DNA of 64,000 nucleotides, taken from NCBI RefSeq assembly GCF_032854445.1, contig NC_088305.1:11765717-11829716 (forward strand), written 5' to 3'. Positions 28,954 to 41,023 of this stretch are shown one piece after another. Under the pieces are notes generated by a model. The model made no database searches and was not told the DNA's origin. It saw nothing but the letters and a program-made list of their open reading frames with translations. Position 1 is the first letter of the stretch. The number at the start of each line of letters is the position of its first letter. A program made the translations under genes and the position numbers. This DNA is from Liolophura sinensis. Its lineage: Eukaryota > Mollusca > Polyplacophora > Chitonida > Chitonidae.

Positions 28954-29220
28954 GGAGCCTCCGTGGCTCAGTTGGTTAGCGCGCTAGCGCAGCGCAATGA
29001 CCCAGGAGTCTCTCACCAATGCGGTCGCTGTGAGTTCAAATCCAGCTCATGCTGGCTTCCTCTCCGGCCGTACGTGGGAAGGTCTGGCAGCAACCTGCGG
29101 ATGGTCGTGGGTTTCCCCAGGGCTCTGCCCGGTTTCCACCCACCATAATGCTGGTCGCCGTCGTATAAGTGAAATATTCTTGAGTACGGCGTAAAACACC
29201 AATCAAATAAATCAATAAAA
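28954..29220 (+). repeat. SINE-A, full length, with 12-bp target-site duplication
   Basis: The best-preserved copy: head GGAGCCTCCGTGGCTCAG, B box, core, tail and AAAT end. Perfect flanking repeats TCTTTTAACCTG are at 28942-28953 and 29221-29232. It is probably one of the youngest insertions here. Confidence 0.92.
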
Positions 29221-29479
29221 TCTTTTAACCTGAATGAATTTGTTATAGTGCATCGGTAATGCATGTTGTAAAGTGCAAAAATAACCAACAGGATGCAGTG
29301 ACGGGCTAACACAGTCTTATTCAGTCATTCATTTTATTTGTTTAAAATAAAATAAAGCCAAAGGTACAGAAAACACAGAACTGGTAACGATCTTCATTTT
29401 ATAGCCATTCGCTTTATTTGTTTAAAACAAAAGAACGTTAAAATTTACGTGAAGATCACGTGAAAGAGTGTTAAAAGTT

Positions 29480-29870
29480 GTAAATATAGTCTTTTTTTTT
29501 GTCGATTTGTCTTCTATAGCTCTTGTTGGTACCACCTCTTTTGCATTTCTTGTCTTGAGGTAATTTTGTTCTAAATGAAGGTACAAAGCACGTTTAATAC
29601 ATATATTTGCGCCAAAAAGGTTCTTTAAGCTTGTGTTCAACCCATAATTTTAATGGTATATTATATTTTTAATGTATTCATAAATATTATCATAATTTAG
29701 GTTAAGTGCATGTGTTCGGATATAAACAACAAAACATTACCTTCCAATAAATTTATCAGACATACATCACATCCTTAATAACATTACTACGGAGCGACGG
29801 TATATATACACTGAGGTTGTCCCAAATACCCACCATACAAAAATATATTCAAATACCCTTATCTCTTAAT
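29480..29870. mobile_element. Foldback MITE, copy 2
   Basis: Aligns with 14643-15019 (ACCACCTCTT, GTGTTCAACC, CACATCCTTA, ATACCCACCAT blocks in the same order). The arms are more eroded, so the hairpin is weaker. Confidence 0.6.
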
Positions 29871-29974
29871 AAAAAATATCAAACATTGCACTTGCAAATC
29901 ACTTTTCATGTTATCTCATCTGTATTTGCATCATTTTTATCTTTCCTTCTCTTTAAAAATGAAGTAAAAATTTA

Positions 29975-30195
29975 ATTGGATTGTTGTTTACCGCCATATT
30001 CGAGAATGGCTTTTTACTTACACGATATCGGCCAGTTTTAAGGGTGGAGCAAACCCGTAGCGTTTGGGGTAGACCACTGACCTTGTTTGTACGTGACGGA
30101 CAGATATGTACACCACACTGCCGGAAAACAAGGGCATTTAAACGAACGTCAGGTTGCGAAAATGGTCACATGAGCATCGCTAACCGCTCCCTGGT
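29975..30195 (-). repeat. GGTAAACCAC-family tRNA-ended repeat
   Basis: Tail (GTTGTTTACCGCCATATTCG), a GGGTAGACCACTGACCTTG block and a tRNA-like end CGCTAACCGCTCCCTGG. Confidence 0.45.
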
Positions 30196-30305
30196 TTAGG
30201 AAAACCGGAAATATATCGATATCTTACACCCAAAACAAAATACGAATTAGGCCTACAAGCAAACGCGAGTGTTACATAAAACCACGCATTAGTACGCAAA
30301 GGACT

Positions 30306-30398
30306 TTTTTTGTTGGAATTCTACGCCGTATTCAACAATATTTCACTTACACGACGGGGTCCAGCGTTATGGTTGGAGGAAACCGACAAAAGGCTTGT
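30306..30398 (-). repeat. SINE-A 3' part, diverged
   Basis: ACGCCGTATTCAACAATATTT and the core up to GGAGGAAACCGACA. Confidence 0.65.
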
Positions 30399-30544
30399 AA
30401 CGCAGCCTCGTCTTGTATATTGCATTACAAAGACCAAAATGTTATTTAATTACTCTTAATTTCATATTTAACTAGTTAGCTAAAGAAACGTATATAAGTC
30501 TACTAGTTTAAATGGTTTAAAAATACAAATTTGTAGCTTAATTT

Positions 30545-30680
30545 ATTCATTTTTTGAATTGTTGCCTAATGTCATACTTAAGATGTTTTCATTCATACCA
30601 TAGTGGCCGGTTTTAGATCGTGGACAACAGAAGCCCTAGAGTAAACCACTCTCTGAAAACGATTGTGTACAAATTTGCAC
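30545..30680 (-). repeat. GGTAAACCAC-family repeat, diverged
   Basis: GTTGCCTAATGTCATACTTA, then GGCCGGTTTTAGATCGTGG, then AGAGTAAACCACTCTC. Confidence 0.45.
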
Positions 30681-30812
30681 ATCGACAGTGACATGTGTAT
30701 CAGCGGTACACACATGTGCACACAAGTCGATGTAGATGTGTTACATGAAATGCGCAATTCGTGCTGGTAAAATCACGCCAATGTGCATTCTGGCCACAGC
30801 ACTAGTATACTA

Positions 30813-31701
30813 CTATAGTCTGTTTCTTTTAGCCAGTCGCCTATATTCAGCTGTCTGTAAAATCAGTCATACTTGTTATCAAAATTGCCTTTAGTCAGCG
30901 ACACGTAACAATACAAACTCTACACATGGATATGTTGAACTTCATACTCTTGCAAGGAAAATTAAGTAAGAACACTTTTTCTCATTCATAATGCTGAAGT
31001 CCATATGCTCGGTTTCGATAAGAACCCAATGACGTCAGATTTATTTAAAAAAAAAAAAACCCAGTGGCATATCAGGCGGAGTTCAACATGTTTTGACAGA
31101 GGGTAACAAGAGTTACCTAAACTGCTATCGACTTAACCCTGTTACCGACACTTTGCTGTATTTGAAATAGTTTACACATTTTAGTATAATTTAACCTTAA
31201 TAAATGAATTTTATTTTAGGTCTTGTAGTATATGATCTCCCGGCAGTATAGAGATTTAGATTTAAAGATGGACGTTAGGAAATTAAAGTGATGTAGTCTA
31301 TTCGCAGAGACAGTAGTTTAGGTGGTGTTACTGCGTGGAGTTTGTTCTAACCGATTAATGGTAAAACCATGGCCGTATATATCGATCATATACACCTCCA
31401 TGGTAAAGCAAATTACTCACCACACCCATTGTCCTGCATGTCACATGCTTTGAATAATTATGACGTCACCCAAGGCAATGAGTTCTTGGTGTTTAAACTA
31501 AGCTTATGGAATTCAGCATTGTGGAATTAGAAAAAGTATTTTAACTACTTTCTATGTAATAATATGGATTTTCAACAAATCAGTATGTAGAGCTTGTGTT
31601 GTTACGTGTCACTGACTAAATTAAGGCAATTTTGGTAACGAATACGAATGATTTTACAGAGAGAGCTGACTATAGGCCACTGGCTAAAAGAAATAGACTA
31701 T
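30813..31701. mobile_element. Inverted pair of CTATAGTC MITE sequences
   Basis: The left arm (30813-31070) is in the opposite orientation to the right arm (31430-31701). The outer ends are CTATAGTCTGTTTCTTTTAG and CTAAAAGAAATAGACTATGG. About 360 bp of other sequence separates them. It is either one long-TIR element or two head-to-head copies. Confidence 0.55.
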
Positions 31702-31789
31702 GGTACACAGTACTTTATAGAGAGCACCGACCTGAAACATGTTACTGGGCGAACTCCTGTGCATATAAGCGGTATATACCGCCGGTCAT

Positions 31790-32005
31790 ATTTATTTATT
31801 TATTTATTTATGGTGTTTTACGCCCTACTGACGAATATTTCACTTACACGACGGCGGCCAGCATTGTTGTGAGAGGAAAATCGGCAAAGCCTAGAGTAAA
31901 CCCACCACCATCTGCAGGCTGCTGGAAGACCTTCCTACGGACGGCCTGAGGGGAAGTCAGCATGAGCTGGACTTGCACTAACATCGACCGCTTTAGTGAG
32001 AGGTG
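31790..32005 (-). repeat. SINE-A, near full length
   Basis: AAAT tail, core and B-box region; head decayed. Confidence 0.8.
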
Positions 32006-32027
32006 GCTACGGAATTTTGACCGAATT

Positions 32028-32133
32028 ATTTTTTTTTTATTTACGCTGTACTCAAGAATATTTCGGCTTTATGGTTGGGTGGGGCGGAGCGAGCAGAGCC
32101 CGGGGGAACACACAACCATCCGCTGGAAGGTTT
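32028..32133 (-). repeat. SINE-A 3' part
   Basis: TTTACGCTGTACTCAAGAAT through GAGCAGAGCCCGGGGG. Confidence 0.7.
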
Positions 32134-32253
32134 TTGGAAAGATTAGCCAAGTCTGTTAATGGTAGAATGTATATTCTGTTATGATGACATTATGTGTCCG
32201 ATTCAACAGACTATCCTGTTGGTCTACCACAACCTTTTTGTTGAATTAACAGA

Positions 32254-32521
32254 TTTATTTATTTATTTGATTGGTGTTTTACGCCGTACTCCAGAATATT
32301 TCACTTATACGACGGTGGCCAGCATTGTTGTGGGAAGAAACCGGGCAGAGCCCGGGGGAATCCCACGACCATCTGCAGGTTGCTGTCAGACCTTTTCCAC
32401 GTACGGCCGGAGAGGAAGCCAGCATGAGCTGGACTTGCACTCACAGCGGCCGCATTGGTTAGAGGCTCCTGGGTCATTATGCCGCGCTAGCGCGCTAACC
32501 AACTGAGCCACGGAGGCCCCC
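32254..32521 (-). repeat. SINE-A, full length
   Basis: Complete from tail to GAGCCACGGAGGCCCC. The flanks GAATTAACAGA (32243) and GAATTAATAGA (32522) form a near-perfect duplication. Confidence 0.88.
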
Positions 32522-32589
32522 GAATTAATAGAATGTGAGCTCATATTTCACAGGTTGGTGTCCTGCAAGGATAGAATAATTTGCTGCAA

Positions 32590-32777
32590 TAATTTATTTA
32601 CTTCATTGGTGTTTTACGTGGTACTCAAGAATGTTTAACTTATACGACGATCTGCAGGTTCCTGGCAGACCTTCCCACGTACGACCCGAAAGGAAAACAA
32701 CATGAGCTATATTTGAACTCACAGTGACTACACTGGTGAGAAGCTCCTGGGTCCATGTGCAGCGTTGGCACGCTAAC
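32590..32777 (-). repeat. SINE-A with an internal deletion
   Basis: The tail joins directly to the ATCTGCAGGTTCCTGGCAGA region; the core between is lost. Confidence 0.75.
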
Positions 32778-33184
32778 ACCTGGGCCCATGTTGCAATAAT
32801 AGAACACATTCTAGCATTTACCATATAACCAACTTTTTGTTAAATTTACTCGATTACAGTTTGGCGAGATTGAAATTCTTGGCAAGAAGTTCCAAGGTGT
32901 CAAGAAGCCTTGAAGTTCCGAATGACGTCTCCCTGATGTTGCAAGGTACCAATCCCAGATGCTGGCATAAGAAGCTCAAGATTTTGACGTTCAACTGAAG
33001 TAAAGGTTTTGTATGCCTGCTTTCTTACAGGTTAGGAATTAATCATAGGAGCTCAAGCTTATTCGTTAGGGGCTTAGTTGCGGTATCCAGCATTATTGAA
33101 AAATTACTTGGGGTCTGAGGTTGAATGGGCCAGCATTTACTAGATTAAAAGCAAACCAATTAGAAACACAAATATATGTATCAC
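32778..33184. other. No gene seen
   Basis: Downstream of PHGDH. A short stretch near 32870-33010 looks less AT-rich but shows no recognisable exon. Confidence 0.35.
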
Positions 33185-33480
33185 TATGTATGTGTGTGGG
33201 GCTTTATGTTGTACCTAACAAACTGTGGCAGGGCGAGTCCATGCCAACATAGTGCTGCCGCCGCTGAAGTATCGTGCAGAAGACACAAGACACGACACCC
33301 CACCCAGTCACATTATACTGACACAATGCCAACCAATCCAGTTTCCTTGGTCTAACCTCTCAGTGCTGAGCGCCAAGACAGGCAGCAGTGTCATCTTTGG
33401 CCTGATTTGACCCAAGTTTGATTCCAGATCTACAGACTTTAAGGCAGACGCTTTAGTTATTAGGCAAATAAAGTGGTCCA
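33185..33480 (-). repeat. Third tRNA-ended SINE-like repeat
   Basis: The minus strand begins with a tRNA-like head (ACTAAAGCGTCTGCC, then GGAATCAAAC as B box). The body contains CACCCAGTCACATTATACTG on the plus strand. Part of it recurs near 38460-38540. Confidence 0.5.
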
Positions 33481-33871
33481 AGCACAAATAAGGCGAAAAA
33501 CAAATTTATAAGGTTGAAATGTGTACACCATATTTAGTGGTCATCATCCAACGTTCCTTCACCCAGCGTTCACCAAGACCGGATCTGAACCTGCGTCACA
33601 TATGTCCTAGCGACTAAAAGGCATCTGCTATCCCTTTGGACCATGGCCTCATCCCTAGTGCTCTTCATAATGCTCACATGTATGTCAAACCCCAAAACAA
33701 ACAAGCAAAAAATAAATCATTCAAACTGTGTTGTCAGATGAAACGAATATAATTTTGTGTACACAACTCCCATGTTGAGCGTAATATTGGATGAGTAAGG
33801 GAGAAAACAAATGAAAACACTTTGTCAATGGACTTAACATGTCCTGTCATGATTTAAACCCAATTGTATTC
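33481..33871. other. Intergenic, another possible tRNA-like end
   Basis: 33540-33670 has a tRNA-like decayed end (GATCTGAACCTGCGTCAC). Nothing else was recognised. Confidence 0.3.
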
Positions 33872-33877
33872 TTTATT
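33872..33877 (-). terminator. PHGDH: Candidate poly(A) signal of PHGDH
   Basis: AATAAA on the minus strand about 400 bases after the stop codon. Confidence 0.35.
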
Positions 33878-34282
33878 TACATATTATTTGTGACCACATT
33901 TGGGGCCATGTTGTCATTTGAATGTAAAAAAAATAGAGTGAATTTGGCACAATAAAATGACAAATATTTGCATTCTAAAACATTTAGAAAGAAGTTTGGT
34001 CGTGATTTGGTCAACGAAGAGACGGACTAAATAATCGGAAATATGAAATGGTTTTCATTGTGAACATTATGCAAAAGGATTCGATGTAATCTATCCACTG
34101 AACAAATGTGAACATGCACCAAAACAAATGTAATTTCCCCCCCCCCAACAAACCATGAATAACTGCTAAATACTTTGAATTAACCAATTTGAGTGTCTGT
34201 GTACAGGTATGATCGAAGCGGTATGCTATCAGAGTTATTCCCCTTGAATGTGCACAATTAGTGCACTCCCTCTCGATGAGCA

Positions 34283-34437
34283 CTACATCGCCAGCTGGAC
34301 GGAGAAGTCTGTGTGTAACTTTAGGACACTAAGGTCACCAACAGGTGGCGTGACACGAGCGAAGCCCCACATCTGACCTTTCACCGGCACTGAGGCGCCA
34401 TACGACAACAGCGAAGAGTTGGCTCCAGCAAGAGCAC
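34283..34437 (-). CDS. PHGDH: PHGDH exon 11 (last)
   Basis: Acceptor ACAACCAG, then [20 protein letters not shown] and onward to [11 protein letters not shown] and TAG. Confidence 0.9.
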
Positions 34438-37400
34438 CTGGTTGTACGACAAAAAATAGAAATAGAAATGGAAATAGAGCTAAAAACATTTCATTGCAGA
34501 ACCATTTCCTTGCTGTTTGATTCACAAACGTTAAAGGATACATGAAAAGCTACTATTACACGAAAAGTACTGGTGAGGAGAAAATAATTTTCATTTTTGA
34601 GGCGTATCTTAAATTTCTTAACAACCCCTCTATTTTCTGCATGCATGTCAATGACCGGAAATATTGGGCAATGATGTCATGGACGACAATACTGGGAATG
34701 CGGGACCAGCACCCCCAAATTCCGGCTCTTCCACCAACATAGCTGTTTTGTCAGCTATCACCATGGATGTCACAACGGTGGGCTATTTCATTTCCAAACT
34801 GACCACTGTGGCATTGGCGAAACTACCGTTAAAAGCAATTTTTAAGTCCCAAGAAGAAAGGTGAGAAGTAGTTGTGGTAGTTTTGTTTATTTATTTGATT
34901 GGTGTTTTACGCCGTACTCAAGAATATTTCACTTACACGACGGCCGGCAGCATTATGGAGAGAGGAAACCGGGCAGAGCTGGGGGGAAATTTGGTAGTTT
35001 TATATGTTTGGCCACCTCATATACTCCATATTGAGAAATAAATACCAAGAATTTCGTGTATTCTTTAAGGGCAAAGTGAGACTTAGCATCAAAGTAAATC
35101 GTATTACTGTACAGAATATAAAGCAAGTTATACACTTGTAATCTTATTCATAAACTATTTCAATTACGATAAACTGTCAAAAAAAAAAAAAAAAACAAAA
35201 AAAAAAACAATACCTCCGATACTCTGTTAACTTGAATGCTCTTTAACACATCTGATTTGTTACTATAGAGAGTACACTGTCACAAGATTACCTGACACTG
35301 CAGAGAGGATCTGAGGGTTAGCCTGACTTCTGAAAGCAATGACGTCCCCCTGAAGGCTAAAAGGAGATGGCAAGGTAGCGTCCCCAATGGCAACTAGCAG
35401 TGCACTTGCACCTGATGAGGTCCCGCTGACAGTGATGGGGGATGCTGATCCCGACTGGAGAGTTACAGTAACCAAGGCAGGGTAGCCGTTTTGTGGACTG
35501 TCCTCATGACTGGTCTTCAACTGCAGGATGACAAGACAATTAGATGACATTCGAGTGAGTGAGTGAGTGAGTGAGTGCTTGGGGTTTAACGTCGTGCTCA
35601 ACAATTTTTTCAGTCATATGACAATGAAGGAATCCTTAGAGGGCATATAATGTGCCTGCTTGTTGCAGGATGGATTTCCACTGCTCTTTTATCTAGTGTT
35701 GCTTCATTGTCTTAGGTGTGACTCGACCCAGGATAGATCCCGGATCTACCGCTCCTGAAGCGGACGCTCTATCAACTGTGCTATCAGGGCTGGTGACATT
35801 CAGGTGAAGTAAAACTAACTGTGCATGGTGAAATGTTTTCCTTTCCTTTGACACATGCAGTCTAAATTGTTACTTTATTAAATTGCTTTCCTTACATTTT
35901 TGCTGCGGTGAAGAATATTTCACACATCATCTTCTCTGGTACCTGGCAAATCTCCCAACATAAAGCTACTGGATTCATTTATATATTTTTTTTAATCCTT
36001 GTTTAATGCTACACTCAAGAATTTTTTTCGATGTGATGGCTTTCAGTTTTAGATGGTTGGAGCAAATCGCAGTACAGGCATAAACCACTGGATAATGGCC
36101 AGGAACTGTCAGACTTTCCCACATATGACTTACACACAGATATACACAGCACATTGGTAGAACACAAGTGATCTTCAATGAACATTCATCAGAGTAAACG
36201 GCTACAAGAGATTCGTCTAATGTTTACTGTCACCAAAGGCACTAAAAGCAGTGAAAGCAGGTGAATCTATGGTTTCCCAATCCAAGGTTGGGTTTAAACT
36301 GAATTTAAACACAGGGTCTGCAGTAAGAGTGATGCATCTAAAGGATGACTTTAATAGCCAGTGATGACCCCATAGGCCGATTCCACGAAGCTAGTTTTGA
36401 CTTGTCAAAATTTGAAATGCTGTTGTAACACTTATTTGTGGACCCCAGAGATTAAAAAATTATTTATTGGATTAGAGTTTAACGTTGTACACAAGAATAT
36501 TTCACTTATACGATGGCTGTCAGGATTATGGTGTGAGGAAACCAGTCAGAGCCAGGGGAAACCCACCACCATCTGAAGAGGTAATTTAGCTGTTCCAATT
36601 TCAACCTTTCGGGTGAAATGCCACACATTATAATGCACTTCCTGGCTTCGCTTAATCAGTCCCTAATTCCTGTAATTAGCTTCACCTGGTATCCCAGCTC
36701 CTTAGCGATGACAGGTGCGCTGATCAAGTTTAGATGGTTACCTGACCTCACAGTCTTCAGGATCCCGGCCAGGACGGCTGCCCCCAGGTACGCCCCAGTA
36801 CCTCTTAATGATGATCCTGTGGGATGAAGGTAAAAGTTAAAAAAGGTAAAACGGTAAAAGTACAATGGCTATTGGCTTAGATACAGCTTTAATACGTTTC
36901 ACAGATATTTCTAGTTTTTACTACTGAATAGTGTTAACAATGAAGTTGAAAGTTTTGATTATAATAGTACAATACTGGTTATTGTCAGTCTTAAAATTTT
37001 CACCGCAGCGTAATGACACAGGAGCCTATCACCAATGGAGTCGCTGTGAGTTCAAGTCCAGCTCACGCTGGCTTCCCCTCGCAGCCAGCAACCTGCCGAT
37101 GGTTGTGCGTTTTCCATAACACTGGCCGCCATCGTATAAGTGAAATATTCTTGAGTACAGTGTAAAATACCAATCAAAAAAGTATATAAATAAATTTTTC
37201 TCCTGCTCTCTTGACATCCATTTTCTACTGCATCCATTAAGAAAGGCATACCATGGTCACATCCGTAACGTGAATATGTAATGTGAATGCAAAACAGGAT
37301 TTTGGAAAAACAATCACATGGCAGCTGCAAAACAACAACACTGAAATGGGGTCAACACATGCATGTGCAATGGCCACGTGTCTGGTTTTGTGTGACCATA

Positions 37401-40400
37401 ATTTCAGGCTTTTCTGCATTTATTTCTTTAAAAGTAATAACTGGTAACTTATTTATTTACAGACAGACATTTGTTCAATTCAATTAACAAGTTTTTACTA
37501 ATATCGAGAGTCAGGTGCGCGGGTCGAGGAAATCTGACTGACCCACCCTTTCAAACATCTTTTATCAGTCACCTGACACATGACTGGATTACAGACACTG
37601 TAATTCTTCAACCTTTCGCATGTTTGCAAGGTGTTTATTCAAGCATATTCTGAAGGCATTATTCTGTACAGACTGACAAAATTATACTTTCTGTGAAGTC
37701 TTCAGATTGGCCACTCCAATCAATGTAAATTTGTCTCCAAAGTATAATTATAATTGTGCATAAAATGCACTGAAAGCTGCTCGTTCATGCGCGAAAAGTT
37801 GAGGCATTGGGGTATTGCACAATGAGTAGACAACAAAGAGGCAATGCATAACTGGATTACAAACAGACAATGGCAAGATCATAAACATATGTTTGTGTTC
37901 AATGACAGAATTTCAAACAGATGTTACTTGACAACTGGATAACAACACGGCACTGACTAACTCACCATAAGTTTGCACTGTCACCGTGGTGGGCTCGGTG
38001 ACCACGCCTCCCAGAGCACCTGCTAGGCGACCTAGCCCATCCCCTAAGCTAATGATTGGCTGGCTGGTTGGACTGAGAGCATTTGACAGTGCCTGGGCAT
38101 TGATCTGAGGGTGGGGTAACAGAAATATTTGAACATTTATTTGGTTTTGCTTAATGCCACACTCAAGACTTTTCACTTCATGTAAATTGCCGGTCCTTTT
38201 TATGGACGGAGGAACTCGAGTGCTCGGGGGTAAACCACTAACCTTTGGCAATTGATGAATGTATTTTCTCTCTTCAGGCTTGTCAAAAATCAGGTCAAAC
38301 TTATCCAGAAAGTAAAAATTATTACTCAAAAAAAAAAATGCAAACACTAAATAAGAATGAGTTCTTTATTTTATGTCAATGCATTACAATTAAATCTTAC
38401 TCTCAGTGTTATTTATGTTATGATGTGTGGTGTCTCCTTGTATAGCAGACCAAGCTAAATGTCAACATCCGGCCTTTATGGTGCTTCCTCACTGGAATAC
38501 CATGTCAAAGACACCAGCAAACTGGTCCAACGTTGTCACAATAAAATGACAAGGTGTCGACAAGCTGTTGGTCCATTGCTTCAGTGAGTTCCATTGAAGA
38601 AGTACTAACACTACTGCCCTGTAAGGATTAGAGATGCTTAATGCAAGTCTGGATTTGACTCCGGTCTAAACCCAACATGGTTCTTTTTCGGCCAACAGTG
38701 TTTGCCACAAGAGCTAGAACAAGATAGTAGGAGTCAAAATACTGTATATTTTCAACCTTTTCGACCTTTAAAGCAGTATTTTCAGTAGAATTTATGAATA
38801 CGATTATTATGAAAAAAGATTTGCTTGTGTCATTATTCGCGCAATCTTCATAAAACTGTGAAATTTAGCACACTATTCATTGAAATTTCAGAAGCATTTA
38901 TTGGACCAAAATTCAGTACACAGTTATGAAAGTCAAACTATTCTTATATTTGCATTTGCAAGTTTTTTTATTTGCTTGAAAAGGAGCATGATATTTAGGC
39001 CCCTAGCCAGATGTTTACAGGTTGGAAAAATGTTTTCGACAGAAAGGAAAGTAGCAGATGTGGAGAAAACAAAATTACCTGTTCAAGTAGAAAAACATAA
39101 TATTTCAACACCTGAATGGGGAGAGACATACACCCTTGCTATATGTTTATTTATTTTATTTATTTGATTGGTGTTTTACGCCATACTCAAGAATATTTCA
39201 CTTATACAACAGCGGCCAGCACTATGGTGGGAGGAAACCTGGCAGAGCCCGGGGGAAACCCACAACCATCTGCAGGTTGCTGGCAGACATTCCCACTTGC
39301 GGCCGAAGAGTAAGCCAGCATGAGCTGGACTTGAACTCACAGCGACCGCACCCTTGCTATATGTACAGATTTGCATATTGCAGAACCTGCGATCTACTCA
39401 CAGCACCAAAGAGACTCTTTCCCTGAACCAGATCAACAAACTGCTCAGCTATTTCCATGGCAACCCGACTCTGAGCCTCCACTGTGTTCGCTCCCAGGTG
39501 AGGTGTGCAGATGACTTTCGGGTGCTGGACCAAGGAGAAGTCCTTCAGAGGTTCCTAGCAATAGAGATTTCAGGAGTGTGACTGTATTTACTGACAGAGG
39601 AAAAGAGTGTGTTAAAAACAAGAGGAAATGATGCGCTGTTTGCACAGGATCCATGCAACTTCTAGTAGGGAACAAGACAGAGTCTGCAGGGAAACAAAGT
39701 CTGCAAGGTAGCCATGTATAAATATCTGCAAGGAAATCATGCAACGTCTGCAATGGAACCAGGATATATTTTTTAAGGAAACCGTGAACTGTCAGCAAAG
39801 AAATAGTGAACTGTTAGCAAGGAAACATTGAACTGTCAGCAAGGTAACCATGCAATGTCAGCAATGAAACTAAGCAATGTCAGCAATGAAACTACGCAAT
39901 GTCAGCAATGAAAATATGTCAGCAAAGAAACTACGCAATGTCAGCAAAGAAACCATGCAATGCCTACAAGGAAAACGACCTACTTCCACGTAAACATCCA
40001 GCCCTGCGCCTCCACACTGACGCGATTCTAGCGCCTTCAGCAATGCCACCTCATCAATGATCCCGCCCCTGGCAACATTGATCACGCGTACGCCTTTCTT
40101 ACAGGCAGCAAACACCTTCTCATTGATTAAGTCTAGAAAAACAAAAAAAAAAGACATGCACATCTTTCAAAGGCTTACTCTCAGAGCAGCTGGTGGGGAT
40201 TTCCCTTTACTTGTAACTCGGTAGAGTTCTGGATCTTCCATGTGGAGATCTGTATATAAATACTGTTTATTTATTTGACTTGTGTTTCACGCTGTACTCA
40301 AAAATATTTCACTTCTACAATAGCGGCCAACATTATGCTGGGTGGAAACCATGCAACCATTTGCAGGTTGCAGCAGACTTTCCCAAGTGCTGTCGGAGAG

Positions 40401-40981
40401 GAAGCCAGCATGAGCTGGACTTGACCTCGCAGTGACCGCACTTGTAAGAGGCTCCTGGGTCATTGCACCATCCTGGCATGCTAACCCCATCGACTGTTCA
40501 TATACTAGGACGACCTAGAGTAAATCCAACTATTACATTTCTTTCCATGACAGTTTAATTACCCTTAACTTTGAAACAGAATGTCATGTAAAAATTTTTG
40601 TGCCAACAGGGCATGGAAATGAGCTTGCTTTCTGGTCTGCCATTCTCAATACTGTACATCTTCAAATTTATTCAAGCATATTCTGAAGGCATTATTATGT
40701 GTAGACTTACAAAATTATACTTTTTGTGAATTAAGCCCTGAAAGTGGCCAATCCAAACAATGTAATTTTGTCTCCAAAATCTGATTATAAATGAGCATAA
40801 ATTGTAATGAAAGTTGTTCTTTCATATGCATAAAAGGTAGAAGAATTAGGGTACTAGAAAATAAGAAAATGCAAGAAAAATTGCATTACATTTAGAGGTT
40901 TGTCAGGTTTCTTTTGAGGTTAAATCTGCCTCAAGTGTTACCTGCTTTCTTTCACCCATAAACTTGACCAATCGCCACCAA

Positions 40982-41023
<42 letters not shown>

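Noticed and set aside
28954-29026. Genuine tRNA gene at the SINE head
   Set aside because: A and B boxes are present, but the sequence does not fold into a full cloverleaf and continues straight into the SINE body.
28963-29194. Open frames such as [15 protein letters not shown] across SINE-A copies
   Set aside because: The same peptides recur at every full SINE-A and come from its tRNA-like head and core, not from genes.
39625-39972. CRISPR-like array
   Set aside because: Units are directly abutting imperfect repeats without spacers in a eukaryotic intron.
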